A DNA stretch of 64,000 bases from Planctomycetota bacterium (GCA_022600195.1 JAHZKX010000065.1:1-64000); one strand, 5' to 3'; positions 25,913 to 35,794 are shown, counted from the first letter of the stretch. Numbers and translations: made by a program. The notes: generated by a model not told the origin, from the sequence alone.

Positions 25913-27082
25913 TCACAGAAGATCTTCCAGAATTTGTGTCAGTTCTGCATCGGAGATTTCACGAGGATTTCCACTCATACTGTTGCCTCGGGAACTGGCG
26001 ACCAGATCCGGAATCTGGGATTGAGTCACGCCCAGCTCGGAAAGGTGGCGGGGAATCTTAATGCGATCATTCAGAGATTGAATTCTTTCGATAAGCCAAT
26101 GCGCCGCCTCTGCCTCTGAAAGGGAAAGCTCAGGGGCAATAAAATGAGTGATTTCGGCATACTCTTTCTGACGGACGGATATATTTGCTTGAAGTGTGGC
26201 AGGCAGCATGACGGCGCAGGCCAGTCCATGTGGGATCTGACAGTGAATTCCCAGAGCGGGCGCCACACCGTGTGCCATTCCCAATCCGGAATTGGCTAAA
26301 GCGAGTCCGGAAAGCAAAGCCGCCTGTGCCATGTTTTCACGTCCTGAGCGGGAAGTTCCGTCTTCAACCGCTTCTGTAATTCCAGACACTGCCAGTTTGA
26401 GACCCTGCAGGCAGAGTGCTTGCGGTATTGGTTGCGCGCGACAGGAGATATAACTTTCCAGTAATTGAGTGATCGCATCCATGCCGGTTCGCGCCGTGAT
26501 ATCGGGGGGAACCGAACATGCTAATTGAGGATCACAGAGGACCAGATCAGGGATCATCTGGTCGGCTCTCAGGCTTTTCTTAAATGGGGGAGCGTGGCTG
26601 GAAATCACAGCATTCTTGGTAGCTTCGCTGCCAGTTCCTGCGGTAGTCGGAATCGCCAACATCGGTAAAGGAGGCTGGGTCAGTTTTAAGCCTCGTCCCA
26701 CTCCCTCCAGATAATCCAGTACGGTATCGCTTTCCTGGTTGGTCACCATCGCGGCGCATGCCTTAGCCAGGTCAATTCCCGAACCTCCACCTATTCCGAT
26801 CAGAAAATCCCCCGCTCTGATTCCCATGTGATGCAGTATGTTTGTAGTTTGATCTACATCTGCAACTTCTGGTTCATGAGAAATAGTGGTGATGAATTCG
26901 CTGGTGATATTTGAACGAATGAGTTGGCGTTTTAATTTTTCAATGACTCCATTCGATTCCAGCGAACGGGATCCGGAAATGATCAGACCACGTGTACCCA
27001 GAGAACCGGCCAGAGACCCCAGTTCCTCGAAGCGTCCCCAGCCAAATGAAATTTGTGAGGGCGAGAAAAAATCATAGTTCAT
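25913..27082 (-). CDS. Iron-containing (group III) alcohol dehydrogenase
   Basis: A 389-residue NAD(P)-dependent dehydrogenase. It shows the nucleotide-binding GGGSGIDLAKA, PTTAGTGSEATKNAVI, and the metal region GMDAITQLLESY with GMAHGVAPALG and IPHGLACA. Compared with E. coli FucO, the Asp and two His ligands are in place, but the His that follows the Asp by four residues is Gln (DAITQ), and a further His is Pro. Such changes occur in parts of the family and may alter the metal used. There is no signal peptide. The substrate is unknown. A terminator at 27103-27135 isolates it from the glutathione peroxidase gene. Confidence 0.88.
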   Translation of the reverse strand: MNYDFFSPSQISFGWGRFEELGSLAGSLGTRGLIISGSRSLESNGVIEKLKRQLIRSNITSEFITTISHEPEVADVDQTTNILHHMGIRAGDFLIGIGGGSGIDLAKACAAMVTNQESDTVLDYLEGVGRGLKLTQPPLPMLAIPTTAGTGSEATKNAVISSHAPPFKKSLRADQMIPDLVLCDPQLACSVPPDITARTGMDAITQLLESYISCRAQPIPQALCLQGLKLAVSGITEAVEDGTSRSGRENMAQAALLSGLALANSGLGMAHGVAPALGIHCQIPHGLACAVMLPATLQANISVRQKEYAEITHFIAPELSLSEAEAAHWLIERIQSLNDRIKIPRHLSELGVTQSQIPDLVASSRGNSMSGNPREISDAELTQILEDLL

Positions 27083-27102
27083 AATCTGAGCTCGAAATAA
27101 AA

Positions 27103-27135
27103 AAAGGGATACATCGAATTCAGATGTATCCCTTT
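27103..27135 (-). terminator. Intrinsic terminator of the glutathione peroxidase gene
   Basis: AAAGGGATACATC (27103-27115) and its perfect complement (27123-27135) form a 13-bp stem with a 7-nt loop. On the minus strand the stem is followed by TTTTTTATTTC, a good U-run. It lies 19 bp beyond the glutathione peroxidase stop and upstream of the alcohol dehydrogenase start. Confidence 0.9.
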
Positions 27136-27153
27136 ATTGTAAAACAGGGGTGA

Positions 27154-27738
27154 TTATTGTTTCTTGAGTTCAGCTTCCACTGCCTTGGTAACCTGTTTCG
27201 ATTGCGGATTGATACGCGTGCTGAAGCGAGCTGCGATTTCCCCATTGCGGTTGATTAGAAATTTTTCGAAATTCCATTTTATGGGACCCGCAGTTTTGGG
27301 GTTGGCTTTTTTTGATGTCAGATATTTATAAAGGTCACTGGCATTGTCGCCGTTCACATCAGTTTTGCTGAATAAGTCAAAAGTTACCCCATAGTTCTTG
27401 GTACAGAACTCAGAAATCTGCAAGGAAGTTCCAGGCTCTTGAGAACCAAACTGGTTACAGGGAAAGCCGAGGACGACCAGACCCTGGTCTTTGTATTTTT
27501 CATGCAGTGCCTGCAGATCTTTATACTGGGGAGTGGCACCGCACTTACTGGCGGTATTGACGATGAGTAATACTTTGTTTTTGTATTTGCTCAGATCGAC
27601 ATCTTTGCCGTCGAGAGATTTCATTTTGTGTTTCAAGACTGGGGAAACAGATTTTTTGCTGCTTTCGCCGGCAAAAGTACTTGATAAGGCAATCGCCAGC
27701 ATGCCTGCCAGAACTGTTGATGTTTTGAGGTTTCTCAT
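27154..27738 (-). CDS. Exported glutathione peroxidase-like protein
   Basis: A 194-residue thiol peroxidase with an N-terminal signal peptide (cleavage near STFAGES), so it should act outside the cytoplasm. The catalytic motifs are VNTASKCGATPQY (peroxidatic Cys, not selenocysteine), LGFPCNQFGSQEPG (the Gln) and IKWNFEKFLI (the Trp and Asn). The second Cys in FPCNQ is typical of thioredoxin-dependent members. The frame is open ten codons upstream, but the ATG at 27738 has GGAGAG just before it and begins the signal peptide, so I use it. A strong terminator follows. Confidence 0.92.
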   Translation of the reverse strand: MRNLKTSTVLAGMLAIALSSTFAGESSKKSVSPVLKHKMKSLDGKDVDLSKYKNKVLLIVNTASKCGATPQYKDLQALHEKYKDQGLVVLGFPCNQFGSQEPGTSLQISEFCTKNYGVTFDLFSKTDVNGDNASDLYKYLTSKKANPKTAGPIKWNFEKFLINRNGEIAARFSTRINPQSKQVTKAVEAELKKQ

Positions 27739-27974
27739 AGATCTCTCCAAAATTTGGGATCCGGGCAATACGCTCGGTTCTTAATGACGAAAACAAATGG
27801 TTCTTTAGAACGCATCTTGCGGAAACGAAACAATCCCTGATGGATTATTATAAGTCCATGCAGCGTGAAAATGCTATAATCAAGGACCATCAAGTACTAT
27901 TCTACTCAATCATTTTCGAAACAGAAACCAGATTGGCATATTGATTGTGTATTTTAGAGAAATCTGAATTTGGT

Positions 27975-28430
27975 TCAGGAGAGGCGGTCGGCGAGCTTTG
28001 CTTTGTGAAATAAAGAACGAAATAGCTCGGCGATGGGAAAACCATCTGAGGTCGATCCAGCTTCAATTTCCTGTTCGTTGATCCAGCGGTTTCGCAGATC
28101 GTTATCCAGAATTTTACGCGCAGAATCTTGGAGTTCCTGAAAGGTAAATAGTTCGATTATATAATGTTCAGAAGATTCGGAGGGAGTGGATTTGTTACTG
28201 AAGGCCAGGTGAGTCAGAGGTTCTTGAGAAAGGATAAAATCATCAAATGGGGCTAATTCAAACGTCTTCTCAAGCTCATAAATCAGGCAATGTTGAAAAG
28301 TTTCAAATGGTTTTTTCTTAGCACCAGGCAGCATGAATTTTTGGCGTTCGTAGTTCCAGTGCGCTAACCAGTGAATTTTCTGGTCGATTGAGGTTTGGAA
28401 CAGGATAAACGAACCAACAAAGTTGCTCAT
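27975..28430 (-). CDS. Divergent Nudix-like protein, catalytic box degenerate
   Basis: A 151-residue protein. The stretch KFMLPGAKKKPFETFQHCLI followed by YELEKTFEL has the spacing of a Nudix box (G, five residues, E, seven residues, then the helix), but the metal-binding R-E-x-x-E-E glutamates are reduced to a single YELEK. The fold is probably Nudix, with activity doubtful. The remainder (about 85-150) is polar and not recognised. No partner gene lies near on the same strand; glutathione peroxidase is 236 bp downstream. Confidence 0.55.
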   Translation of the reverse strand: MSNFVGSFILFQTSIDQKIHWLAHWNYERQKFMLPGAKKKPFETFQHCLIYELEKTFELAPFDDFILSQEPLTHLAFSNKSTPSESSEHYIIELFTFQELQDSARKILDNDLRNRWINEQEIEAGSTSDGFPIAELFRSLFHKAKLADRLS

Positions 28431-28833
28431 CTTAGAAGAGACCCTTTTTCGAACTCAAATATCAGGCAGTGAAACGATTGATTGCCTCGCTAAAATTTTA
28501 ACACCAAGGGAGTTACAGAAGGGACTATTTACAGGGAATTGACAGGCTTCCCTGAAGAAATCAGCCAGAATGCCTAGATCCCACGCTATTTCGGAAATCA
28601 CTGATTTACCGTATTCTGAGGGAAATTCAGATTTTACTATCTTTTTTCAATTTCCCATTGCATGCTTAGATTCTTGTTAGTAGAATCACGCATAAGTAGT
28701 TACATATGTGAATTTAATTTAACAGTTACGATCCTCACTTTTTTCCTACCCCTGATTTTGCCTGCCCCCTACAGCAGATTTTTTGAATCATCCACTGATT
28801 CCTGTTCTGCTCAGAGAGTAAAAAGGTTCTCCC
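28431..28833. other. Divergent intergenic interval without a gene
   Basis: About 400 bp lie between the divergently transcribed Nudix-like and FHA genes. I see no convincing gene, RNA or strong hairpin; a short plus-strand frame at 28662-28856 has no family features. The promoters of both genes should lie here. Confidence 0.4.
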
Positions 28834-29178
28834 ATGAAAATTCATCTTATCAGTGATCACCCAGATTTACCGGATATTGATGTCAGTGTAGACGAGTTAC
28901 CTGTAGTGCTGGGCAGAAGTAATAGCTGTGAGTTACGAATTCTTGATCCGATGTTGAGTCGTCAACAATGTGAATTGACATTTCATAATAATGCAGTTCG
29001 TGTCCGTGATCTCGAATCTACAAATGGGACGATTGTCAATTCCGAAATTGTGAATGAAGCCCCCCTTTACCCGGGTGATGTGCTTACCATCGGCATGGCG
29101 AATTATGTTGTCAGTTATTATGACGACGAAGGACAGGAAAATTTCGAAGAAAGCTATTTCTCCGAGAATTCCATTTAA
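28834..29178 (+). CDS. Stand-alone FHA domain protein
   Basis: A 114-residue protein that is almost entirely one FHA domain. Phosphothreonine-binding residues are present: VVLGRSNSCELRI (Gly-Arg), LSRQQCEL (Ser-x-x; the usual His is Gln) and LESTNGTIVNSE (Asn). The C-terminal 18 residues are acidic. It would bind phosphorylated Thr on partner proteins, plausibly targets of kinases like that at 8722-13098, which is an inference. The change from His to Gln at SRxH is a mild deviation. An AAGG site precedes the ATG by seven bases. Confidence 0.88.
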   Translation: MKIHLISDHPDLPDIDVSVDELPVVLGRSNSCELRILDPMLSRQQCELTFHNNAVRVRDLESTNGTIVNSEIVNEAPLYPGDVLTIGMANYVVSYYDDEGQENFEESYFSENSI

Positions 29179-29421
29179 TCCGAATGAATCTTCTCTGCCG
29201 TGCATTGAGCCATTGACCCCATAGCGGAGTTCACTGGTGGCGCAAATTTCAAAAAACGCGCCCTCAATTTCTGTTTGCACTGCTTTCATTTTTCTGGTAC
29301 CACACAATAATTAGGATCGTGCCGGATGTGTCGTCGATTTTACACAGAAAAATCTGGAACATTCCGGGCTTGATCATCAATAATCAGATATCGGCTGTCT
29401 CTTAATTAAGAGAAAAAATTT

Positions 29422-29928
29422 ATGAGGGAACCAGAAGAACTCTTCGATGTGGTGGACGATCAGGATCGAGTACGAGAGCAATTGCCCCGTTCTGTTGTTC
29501 ATGCTCGAAAGTTGTTACACCGAGCCGCTAATGTATTTGTTTTCAATTCCGCGGGAGAGTTACTGCTGCAATTTCGCTCTGCCACAAAGGATGAATATCC
29601 TCACTGCTATACTTCATCTGCATCCGGTCATCTGAGTGCAGGAGAAGATTATGCCGAGTCTGCCCAACGTGAAATGAACGAAGAAATTGGCATCAATACG
29701 CCGCTTGAATGGTTGGGGAAATTTCCGGGGACTCCCCAAAACGCGTATGAACATACCGTCTTGTTTCGTACTTATTCTGATGGTCCCTTCATTTTCGATC
29801 CGGGTGAAATTGAGCGCGGAGAATTTTTCGAATTCACATCGATCGACAAAATGTTGCGGGAAAACGAGGAGCAGTTCACGCCTCCTTTTCGCCAGCTCTA
29901 TCGCTGGTATCGTGAAAATTATGATTGA
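29422..29928 (+). CDS. Nudix hydrolase, isopentenyl-diphosphate-isomerase-like subgroup
   Basis: A 168-residue protein with a full Nudix box, [20 protein letters not shown] followed by IGI, so metal-dependent pyrophosphatase activity is likely. The N-terminus [20 protein letters not shown] and [19 protein letters not shown] are typical of the YfcD/IDI-like subgroup. The substrate is unknown. It lies downstream of the FHA gene with a 243-bp gap, so it is probably a separate unit. Confidence 0.9.
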   Translation: MREPEELFDVVDDQDRVREQLPRSVVHARKLLHRAANVFVFNSAGELLLQFRSATKDEYPHCYTSSASGHLSAGEDYAESAQREMNEEIGINTPLEWLGKFPGTPQNAYEHTVLFRTYSDGPFIFDPGEIERGEFFEFTSIDKMLRENEEQFTPPFRQLYRWYRENYD

Positions 29929-29982
29929 AGAGCGGGCGTCTTATAAACACCAGTTTCTCAGCCTAAGTAGCTTAACAGCCCG

Positions 29983-31422
29983 TTAATTTTTATCGCACAT
30001 CCATTGGCCCGCGATAAACAGGATGGCACCGCCGGAGATCTGCATTAAAAAACGCAGGCTTGAGCCGCCGATATGCTCTTGAACGGGGGTGGGGGCAATC
30101 ATCCCCGCAATGATCAGTGCCGACAAAGCACCCAGAATATTTAATAGAAGAAACAGTTGATGAGGTTTGATTGCAGTTTTGGGAAATGCGAAGAGAGACA
30201 CCATTACAACCCACCATTGCAGTCCCCATTTCCAGGCTTCCAGAAACATGACTTGGAACAGGTGTTGTATGGCCCAGATGAATGCTGAAAAACCCTCGGT
30301 CAGTGTGGTGATCTGCATTCTGCTGAAATATGCCATTTCTGTCGTTGAGGGAAGATGACTGCGATGAGAAAACCAGGGCACAACAACAATCACTGTTGTT
30401 AAGCCAAAAGTGAAAAAAGAATAAGCAATCGAAATCAATTGGTTTCGAAAATACAGAATTATCACGATGAGAATGGCAATCAGATCCACCAGAAAAAAGG
30501 CAATTCCTTCATCCTTCGTGAAAATGGTCATGCCAGCTGTCAGGCCTGCGATGATTGGCGAACGAAACATTACCATAGGTTCCGGATTTGGTTGTATTTT
30601 CTCGTAAAGGAAACTCCAGAGATAAAGCAACGTGACCGTATGAAAACAGGCGACAGGGCCATCTGCCTGTCCGGAAAGAAATCCATATTCCCAGGGCACC
30701 ATTACCGGAACGGTCGCCAGCATTAATGCGAACAACCAGGAACGCGTTGTTTGCTGTGTGGATCGTAGTAAGACACCCAGAAACGTGAGTACCATTCCAA
30801 TATACAGAAGAGGAAACATCACTTTGGACCAGCGGTCATTCACCTCACCCATCAATAGATAAAAATGGGCTTCATTCAACGGGATCAGTAACGGGTATTT
30901 GGGGTGATACTGCACAAAATCGGGGTCTAGCAGTGTTTCGCTTTGAATCGTGGATTCCTGAAAAAGAACAATCGATTTCAAACCAAAAATCGCACGTTCA
31001 TCCCAGAAGCGTTGAGGTGTCATCAAGGTTTGAAACAGTGTGGAAGCAGTGAGAATGAACAGTATTCCCAGACACAAATATCGAAAATCATTCTCCACGG
31101 CTGAAGTTGGTTTTAAAATCTCTTGGCTTTTTTGTCTGAAGGAACGGTGTCGGAGAAAAAGTGTAACCGCTCCCAAGACCAATCCAGTGACCATCCAGGA
31201 ATAAGCGAGTCCTTGCGAATATTGTAGTCCCGCAATTCCCCACAATAGATAAAACAGAGAGGTAGTGCCGAAACCCAAAACCAGACCCAGTCCCAGAAGT
31301 TCTGCCAGATTGGATTTTGTTCGAGAATTGTTTGAAAATTCAGGAAGCAGGAGTCGGGCGAATGTAAGGCCGATGCCCCAAACACCTGATGAACCCAATA
31401 GAATCAAAAGCAGGTGAATCAC
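29983..31422 (-). CDS. Polytopic membrane protein, GT-C/PMT-like glycosyltransferase
   Basis: A 479-residue protein with about 11-12 membrane helices. The first periplasmic loop contains TPQRFWDERAIFGLKSI and, later, HPKYPLLIPLNEAHFYLL. An acidic residue in this loop is typical of GT-C enzymes that use polyprenyl-phosphate sugars. I do not recognise a precise family. It overlaps the upstream membrane protein gene by four bases (ATGA, 31419-31422), so the two are coupled and may form a complex or act in one pathway of surface glycosylation. This role is inferred. Confidence 0.65.
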   Translation of the reverse strand: MIHLLLILLGSSGVWGIGLTFARLLLPEFSNNSRTKSNLAELLGLGLVLGFGTTSLFYLLWGIAGLQYSQGLAYSWMVTGLVLGAVTLFLRHRSFRQKSQEILKPTSAVENDFRYLCLGILFILTASTLFQTLMTPQRFWDERAIFGLKSIVLFQESTIQSETLLDPDFVQYHPKYPLLIPLNEAHFYLLMGEVNDRWSKVMFPLLYIGMVLTFLGVLLRSTQQTTRSWLFALMLATVPVMVPWEYGFLSGQADGPVACFHTVTLLYLWSFLYEKIQPNPEPMVMFRSPIIAGLTAGMTIFTKDEGIAFFLVDLIAILIVIILYFRNQLISIAYSFFTFGLTTVIVVVPWFSHRSHLPSTTEMAYFSRMQITTLTEGFSAFIWAIQHLFQVMFLEAWKWGLQWWVVMVSLFAFPKTAIKPHQLFLLLNILGALSALIIAGMIAPTPVQEHIGGSSLRFLMQISGGAILFIAGQWMCDKN

Positions 31423-32324
31423 GGTGCGACCCCCTGCTGTGGTATAACTCGATTTGGGGAGTTGGAACTGGTCGCGTCAGGATGAAATTTATGCAGTCTT
31501 ACATTATAGGTTGGCTGGTATTGAGGTCCGTGTCGACTCTGCTGAAATTGCATCCAGCGGGGATCTTCCCTCAGTCGCTCATTCTCAAGGTAATCGTCGC
31601 CTTCATAGTATTCGAGAATATAATCTGGAGCAATGCGAGTAAGATATGCTTCGTCAAGGTCGGATAGCCGATAGGCTTTCAACTGACGTTGCTGATATTC
31701 TTTGGGGATGACGAACTCACTCTCGGGATGAATCGGATGAAATAACTTTCGCGGCAGTAAATAGTAGGAAAGAAAAAATAGTTTCTGGTCGCTTAATACC
31801 AAAATACGCGAGTTTTCATCCGTTGATTCTTTAAGAAATCGAATGACATCCCGGTTTGAATCGCTGATGTTGGGCATAGTGGATGGACCTGAATGAAAAT
31901 GATACCAGGGCCAGTCTTCAAATCTTCTCTCGATTCCCTTTCCAAAATGAAACAGTCCCAGGCCAAACCATGCCAGCAACAGGCTGCGGAACAGGATGGT
32001 TCGATTGCCATCTTGTTTCTCCTCCTGTTTGATTAAAGTCTGTTCAAAAACGGCGCACTTGCAATGAGTCACAAATTTGACCAGGCGTGCATGAAAGTAA
32101 GCACCTGCCAATGTGAAGGTCGCAATCAAAGGCAGCAGGATTCGTAAAAAGACAATCGCCGCCGAAGCCTGTTCGTGTGCAGCAAATTGGGAATATTTAT
32201 CAGGGGCTGCGCGTTCAATCATCCAGGATTGGAAAAAATCTATGGGCATCAGCCATACAAATACCAAACCTGGAATCGAAATGATCGCGAGCATTATCAG
32301 GATCATCCGAACCAGAAGTGACAT
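31419..32324 (-). CDS. Membrane protein of unknown function coupled to the GT-C-like gene
   Basis: A 301-residue protein with hydrophobic helices at about 5-27, 58-78 and 110-128. They are followed by a soluble C-terminal region containing VIRFLKESTDENSRILVLSD and DLDEAYLTRIAPDYILEYYE. Such C-terminal parts occur after the membrane helices in proteins related to GT39 enzymes. It is possible that this gene and the next are two halves of a function that is one protein elsewhere. I cannot name a family. The gene ends inside the start of the GT-C-like gene. Confidence 0.6.
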   Translation of the reverse strand: MSLLVRMILIMLAIISIPGLVFVWLMPIDFFQSWMIERAAPDKYSQFAAHEQASAAIVFLRILLPLIATFTLAGAYFHARLVKFVTHCKCAVFEQTLIKQEEKQDGNRTILFRSLLLAWFGLGLFHFGKGIERRFEDWPWYHFHSGPSTMPNISDSNRDVIRFLKESTDENSRILVLSDQKLFFLSYYLLPRKLFHPIHPESEFVIPKEYQQRQLKAYRLSDLDEAYLTRIAPDYILEYYEGDDYLENERLREDPRWMQFQQSRHGPQYQPTYNVRLHKFHPDATSSNSPNRVIPQQGVAP

Positions 32325-32587
32325 GATTGAGACTCAAGAGAGGATTCAAAGAGGAATTAGTAATTTCAGCCAGAAACCAAATGAAGAAAAATTGAGTCTA
32401 TGTCTTCCGCAACTGATTGTCAAGAAGTTCTAAAGATCTCGTAAGGTTCAAATTTGGCCGAGGATAAGTCTGTCTTCTGGTGTGTCTCAGGAGTGGCAGA
32501 CAGTGTCGGGGCATGGTACAATTTTAGGTCACTGCATCGTTTCAGGTTCAACCACAATAAGACAATGTCGGTTTGGGGACTGCTTTG

Positions 32588-35500
32588 ATGAGACTGCTAT
32601 TTCGGAACATTCAATTTTGTTTGCCAGTTCTGCTCATGGTTCTGCTGATAGAAATCAGTCAGCTTCCTGCGGCGGAAATCGATTTTAATCGTGATGTTCG
32701 ACCCATTCTGTCCGATCTCTGTTTTCAATGTCATGGTCCCGACCAGTCCCAACGTAAAGCAGATTTACGACTCGACCTGAAAGAAGGCTTGTTAGGTATC
32801 GATTCTGAATCTGCCGTCGTAATCAAAGGCAAAGCGTTAGAGAGCGAGTTGTTCTCGCGACTGATATCAGGCGATCCCGATTTGCAGATGCCCCCTCCCA
32901 AGTCCGGCAAGCAGATTACTCCCGCTCAGATTGAAACGATCAAACAATGGATTGACGGCGGTGCACGCTGGCAAAAACATTGGGCGTTTATCCCACCGCA
33001 TCGCCCGGAAATTCCTCAAGTGAAACAGACAGGCTGGGTCCGCAATCCCATTGATGCGTTTGTTCTCGCTCGCCTTGAACAGCAGGATCTCTCACCTTCT
33101 CCGGAAGCGGACAAACCAACTCTCATCAGGCGACTCAGCCTCGACCTGACAGGGCTGCCTTCCACAATAGCAGAGCAGGATCATTTTTTTCGGGATGACT
33201 CGGCATCTGCATATGAAAAATTGGTCGCACGATTATTGAAATCACCTCATTACGGCGAACGAATGGCGATGGAATGGCTTGATGCGGCCCGTTATGCAGA
33301 TACGAGTGGCTATCAGACCGATGGCGAACGGCATATGTGGCGCTGGCGCGAATGGGTGATAGATGCATTCAATAGTAACAAGCCTTTCGATCAATTCACG
33401 GTAGAACAACTGGCCGGAGATTTGCTTCCTCAGCCGACACTCAACCAGAAGATCGCGACCGGCTTCAATCGAAATCATCGTGCGAATTCCGAAGGGGGAA
33501 TTATTTTTGATGAATATCTTCTGGAATATGCCGTCGACAGAGTAGAGACCACAGGCACTGTCTGGCTCGGATTGACAATCGGCTGTGCCCGTTGTCATGA
33601 GCATAAATATGACCCAATCTCTCAAAAAGAATTTTATCAGTTGATCGCGTTTTTTAATAATATTCCCGAGCGGGGCCGCGTGATTAAATATGGAAATGTG
33701 GCGCCCTTTGTAAAAGCACCTACGAAAAAGCAACAAACTCAGCTTGCCGAACTTGATAAAGAAATTCAGTCGCTGGAAGAGCTTCTGCAAAACGCACAGC
33801 CCGAGTTGAAACAGCTTCAAAAAGAGTGGGAACAGCAGATTCCAACAGGAGACCTGCAGTTGAAGTATCCGGAACACCATCTGGCATATCATATTGCCTT
33901 TGATGGCGATTTAAAGATGCAGAACATCGGTAAACAAAAACAGGATTTCTACGCTAAAAAAACGACAGCTTCCAGTGATCTGATTCAATCAAAGCAAGAT
34001 GACTCTTCCGCGAAATCAGAATTCAAACAGGGAATTGAAGGTCAGGCACTTTTCTTAAATGGGAAATCTGTAGCTCAAGCGAGTGCTAAGCCGACTTTGA
34101 GTGACAAAGATCCGTTCTCAATTGTGTTCTGGGTCAAGCCTCACCAATCTGATGGTACGATTCTGGCATCGTTAACTCCCGCACAGGATGAGAGTGGTTT
34201 TCGGGTTTTTCTAGACAAGGGAAAACTCAGAATCGATATGGGGCCGCGCTGGCTGGATGATGCCATTCGTCTACAGTCAACGAACAAATTGGAAATGAAT
34301 CGCTGGTCGCAGGTTGCTCTAACGTATGCCGGCAATTCACAGGCACGGGATTTTCTGCTCTATGTCAATGGAGAGCTACAGGATTTAAAAATCCAAATGA
34401 ATATCCTGACAGGTGGGTTTTCTTTTCCCTCGCCGTTCCAGTTTGGGGCTTATCACAAACAGCACTATTTTCATGGCTTGGTTGATGATCTCAAAATTTA
34501 TCGTACAGACTTGTCAGAAGAGCGAATTTCAATGGCGCTTGTCAGGGAACCGGTCAGTCAAATTCTTGGTATCCCCGAAACGGAACGATCCGCTCCTCAA
34601 CGGATGAAATTGAATCGCTATTTTTTGACGTTTCGTGCACCGGGAAAATATCGTTCTGCCGTGACGAATTTAAAGGTTCTGAAAGAAACCAGGAAGTCGT
34701 TTTACCGCACTCTCCCCACAAGTATGGTGATGCAGGAACGAAAAGAACAAAAGCCTACATTTGTGTTAATGCGAGGTGAATATGATAAACCGGGAGAGCA
34801 AGTCACCGCCGGGATTCCCGCCAGTCTGGGAACCTTACCCTCAGGTCTGCCTCCCACTCGTCTGGGACTGGCCCGCTGGCTGGTAGACCCACAGAACCCG
34901 TTAATGGCGCGTGTGATTGTGAACCGCTATTGGCAAATGTATTTTGGACACGGGTTGGTCAAAACCACCGAAGATTTCGGATCACAGGGAGACTGGCCGA
35001 CGCATCCCGATCTTCTGGACTGGTTGGCCACCGAATTTGTTCGTACGGACTGGAATGTAAAACAACTGCAAAAGCTGATTGTGACCTCCGCCACCTATCG
35101 CCAGTCGTCGCAACTGCCTGCCAAATTGAAACAGCTTGACCCGGAAAATCGTCTATTGGCACGTGCGGGTCGATTGCGATTATCAGCGGAAGCCATTCGA
35201 GATCAAGCGCTGTTTACTTCGGGGTTGTTACAAACAAAAATTGGCGGGCCGTCAGTCAAACCTTATCAACCCGCGGGGGTCTGGAAGGAAATCGCCAGTC
35301 AGGAGTATCAACCCGGAACAGGCGAAGATCTTTTCAGACGCAGCATGTACACTTTCTGGAAACGAACAGTACCACCCCCGGCGATGTCAACATTCGATGC
35401 CCCTTCGCGTGAAACCTGTATCGTAAAACGCTCGCGCACGAATACGCCGCTGCAGGCATTAGCATTATTAAATGATGTCACTTATGTGGAAGCAGCACGA

Positions 35501-35791
35501 AAACTCGCAGAACGCATGATTAATCTGCAGGAACAAAAACCTGAGGAGCGCATTCAATATGCCACGCGGATCGTATTAGCGCGCGAACTACGAAATGACG
35601 AATTAAGAATCTTCCTCAAAGGTTTTGAACGTTATCACAAACGATATCAGGCAGATCCCCAGTCTGCAAGACAATTATTGTCAGTGGGAGATTCACGACC
35701 TCAAAAACAATATGACGTAGCAGAGCATGCGGCTTATACCGTGATTGCGAGTCTGATTCTTAACCTGGATGAAACGATTAACAGAGAATAA
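32588..35791 (+). CDS. PSCyt1-DUF1549-LamG-DUF1553 secreted planctomycete protein
   Basis: A protein of about 1067 residues. A signal peptide leads to AAEIDFNRDVRPILSDLCFQ, a planctomycete cytochrome C (PSCyt1) with CxxCH at residues 45-49. DUF1549 (PSCyt2) follows with RRLSLDLTGLPS and GCARCHEHKYDPIS, a second CxxCH. A concanavalin-like LamG domain is inserted at about 505-650 (SIVFWVKPHQSDGTIL, HGLVDDLKIYR). DUF1553 (PSD1) closes the protein, with ARWLVDPQNPLMARVIVNRY and RTNTPLQALALLNDVTYVEA. The frame opens at a TTG (32573), but ATG 32588 gives a cleaner signal peptide. The DUF1501 gene starts four bases after its stop. Roles in extracellular polymer oxidation have been suggested but not shown. 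Confidence 0.9.
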   Translation: MRLLFRNIQFCLPVLLMVLLIEISQLPAAEIDFNRDVRPILSDLCFQCHGPDQSQRKADLRLDLKEGLLGIDSESAVVIKGKALESELFSRLISGDPDLQMPPPKSGKQITPAQIETIKQWIDGGARWQKHWAFIPPHRPEIPQVKQTGWVRNPIDAFVLARLEQQDLSPSPEADKPTLIRRLSLDLTGLPSTIAEQDHFFRDDSASAYEKLVARLLKSPHYGERMAMEWLDAARYADTSGYQTDGERHMWRWREWVIDAFNSNKPFDQFTVEQLAGDLLPQPTLNQKIATGFNRNHRANSEGGIIFDEYLLEYAVDRVETTGTVWLGLTIGCARCHEHKYDPISQKEFYQLIAFFNNIPERGRVIKYGNVAPFVKAPTKKQQTQLAELDKEIQSLEELLQNAQPELKQLQKEWEQQIPTGDLQLKYPEHHLAYHIAFDGDLKMQNIGKQKQDFYAKKTTASSDLIQSKQDDSSAKSEFKQGIEGQALFLNGKSVAQASAKPTLSDKDPFSIVFWVKPHQSDGTILASLTPAQDESGFRVFLDKGKLRIDMGPRWLDDAIRLQSTNKLEMNRWSQVALTYAGNSQARDFLLYVNGELQDLKIQMNILTGGFSFPSPFQFGAYHKQHYFHGLVDDLKIYRTDLSEERISMALVREPVSQILGIPETERSAPQRMKLNRYFLTFRAPGKYRSAVTNLKVLKETRKSFYRTLPTSMVMQERKEQKPTFVLMRGEYDKPGEQVTAGIPASLGTLPSGLPPTRLGLARWLVDPQNPLMARVIVNRYWQMYFGHGLVKTTEDFGSQGDWPTHPDLLDWLATEFVRTDWNVKQLQKLIVTSATYRQSSQLPAKLKQLDPENRLLARAGRLRLSAEAIRDQALFTSGLLQTKIGGPSVKPYQPAGVWKEIASQEYQPGTGEDLFRRSMYTFWKRTVPPPAMSTFDAPSRETCIVKRSRTNTPLQALALLNDVTYVEAARKLAERMINLQEQKPEERIQYATRIVLARELRNDELRIFLKGFERYHKRYQADPQSARQLLSVGDSRPQKQYDVAEHAAYTVIASLILNLDETINRE

Positions 35792-35794
35792 TCT

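Noticed and set aside
28662-28856. Small plus-strand frame upstream of the FHA gene
   Set aside because: It overlaps the FHA start in another frame and has no family feature; the FHA gene has a proper ribosome-binding site.
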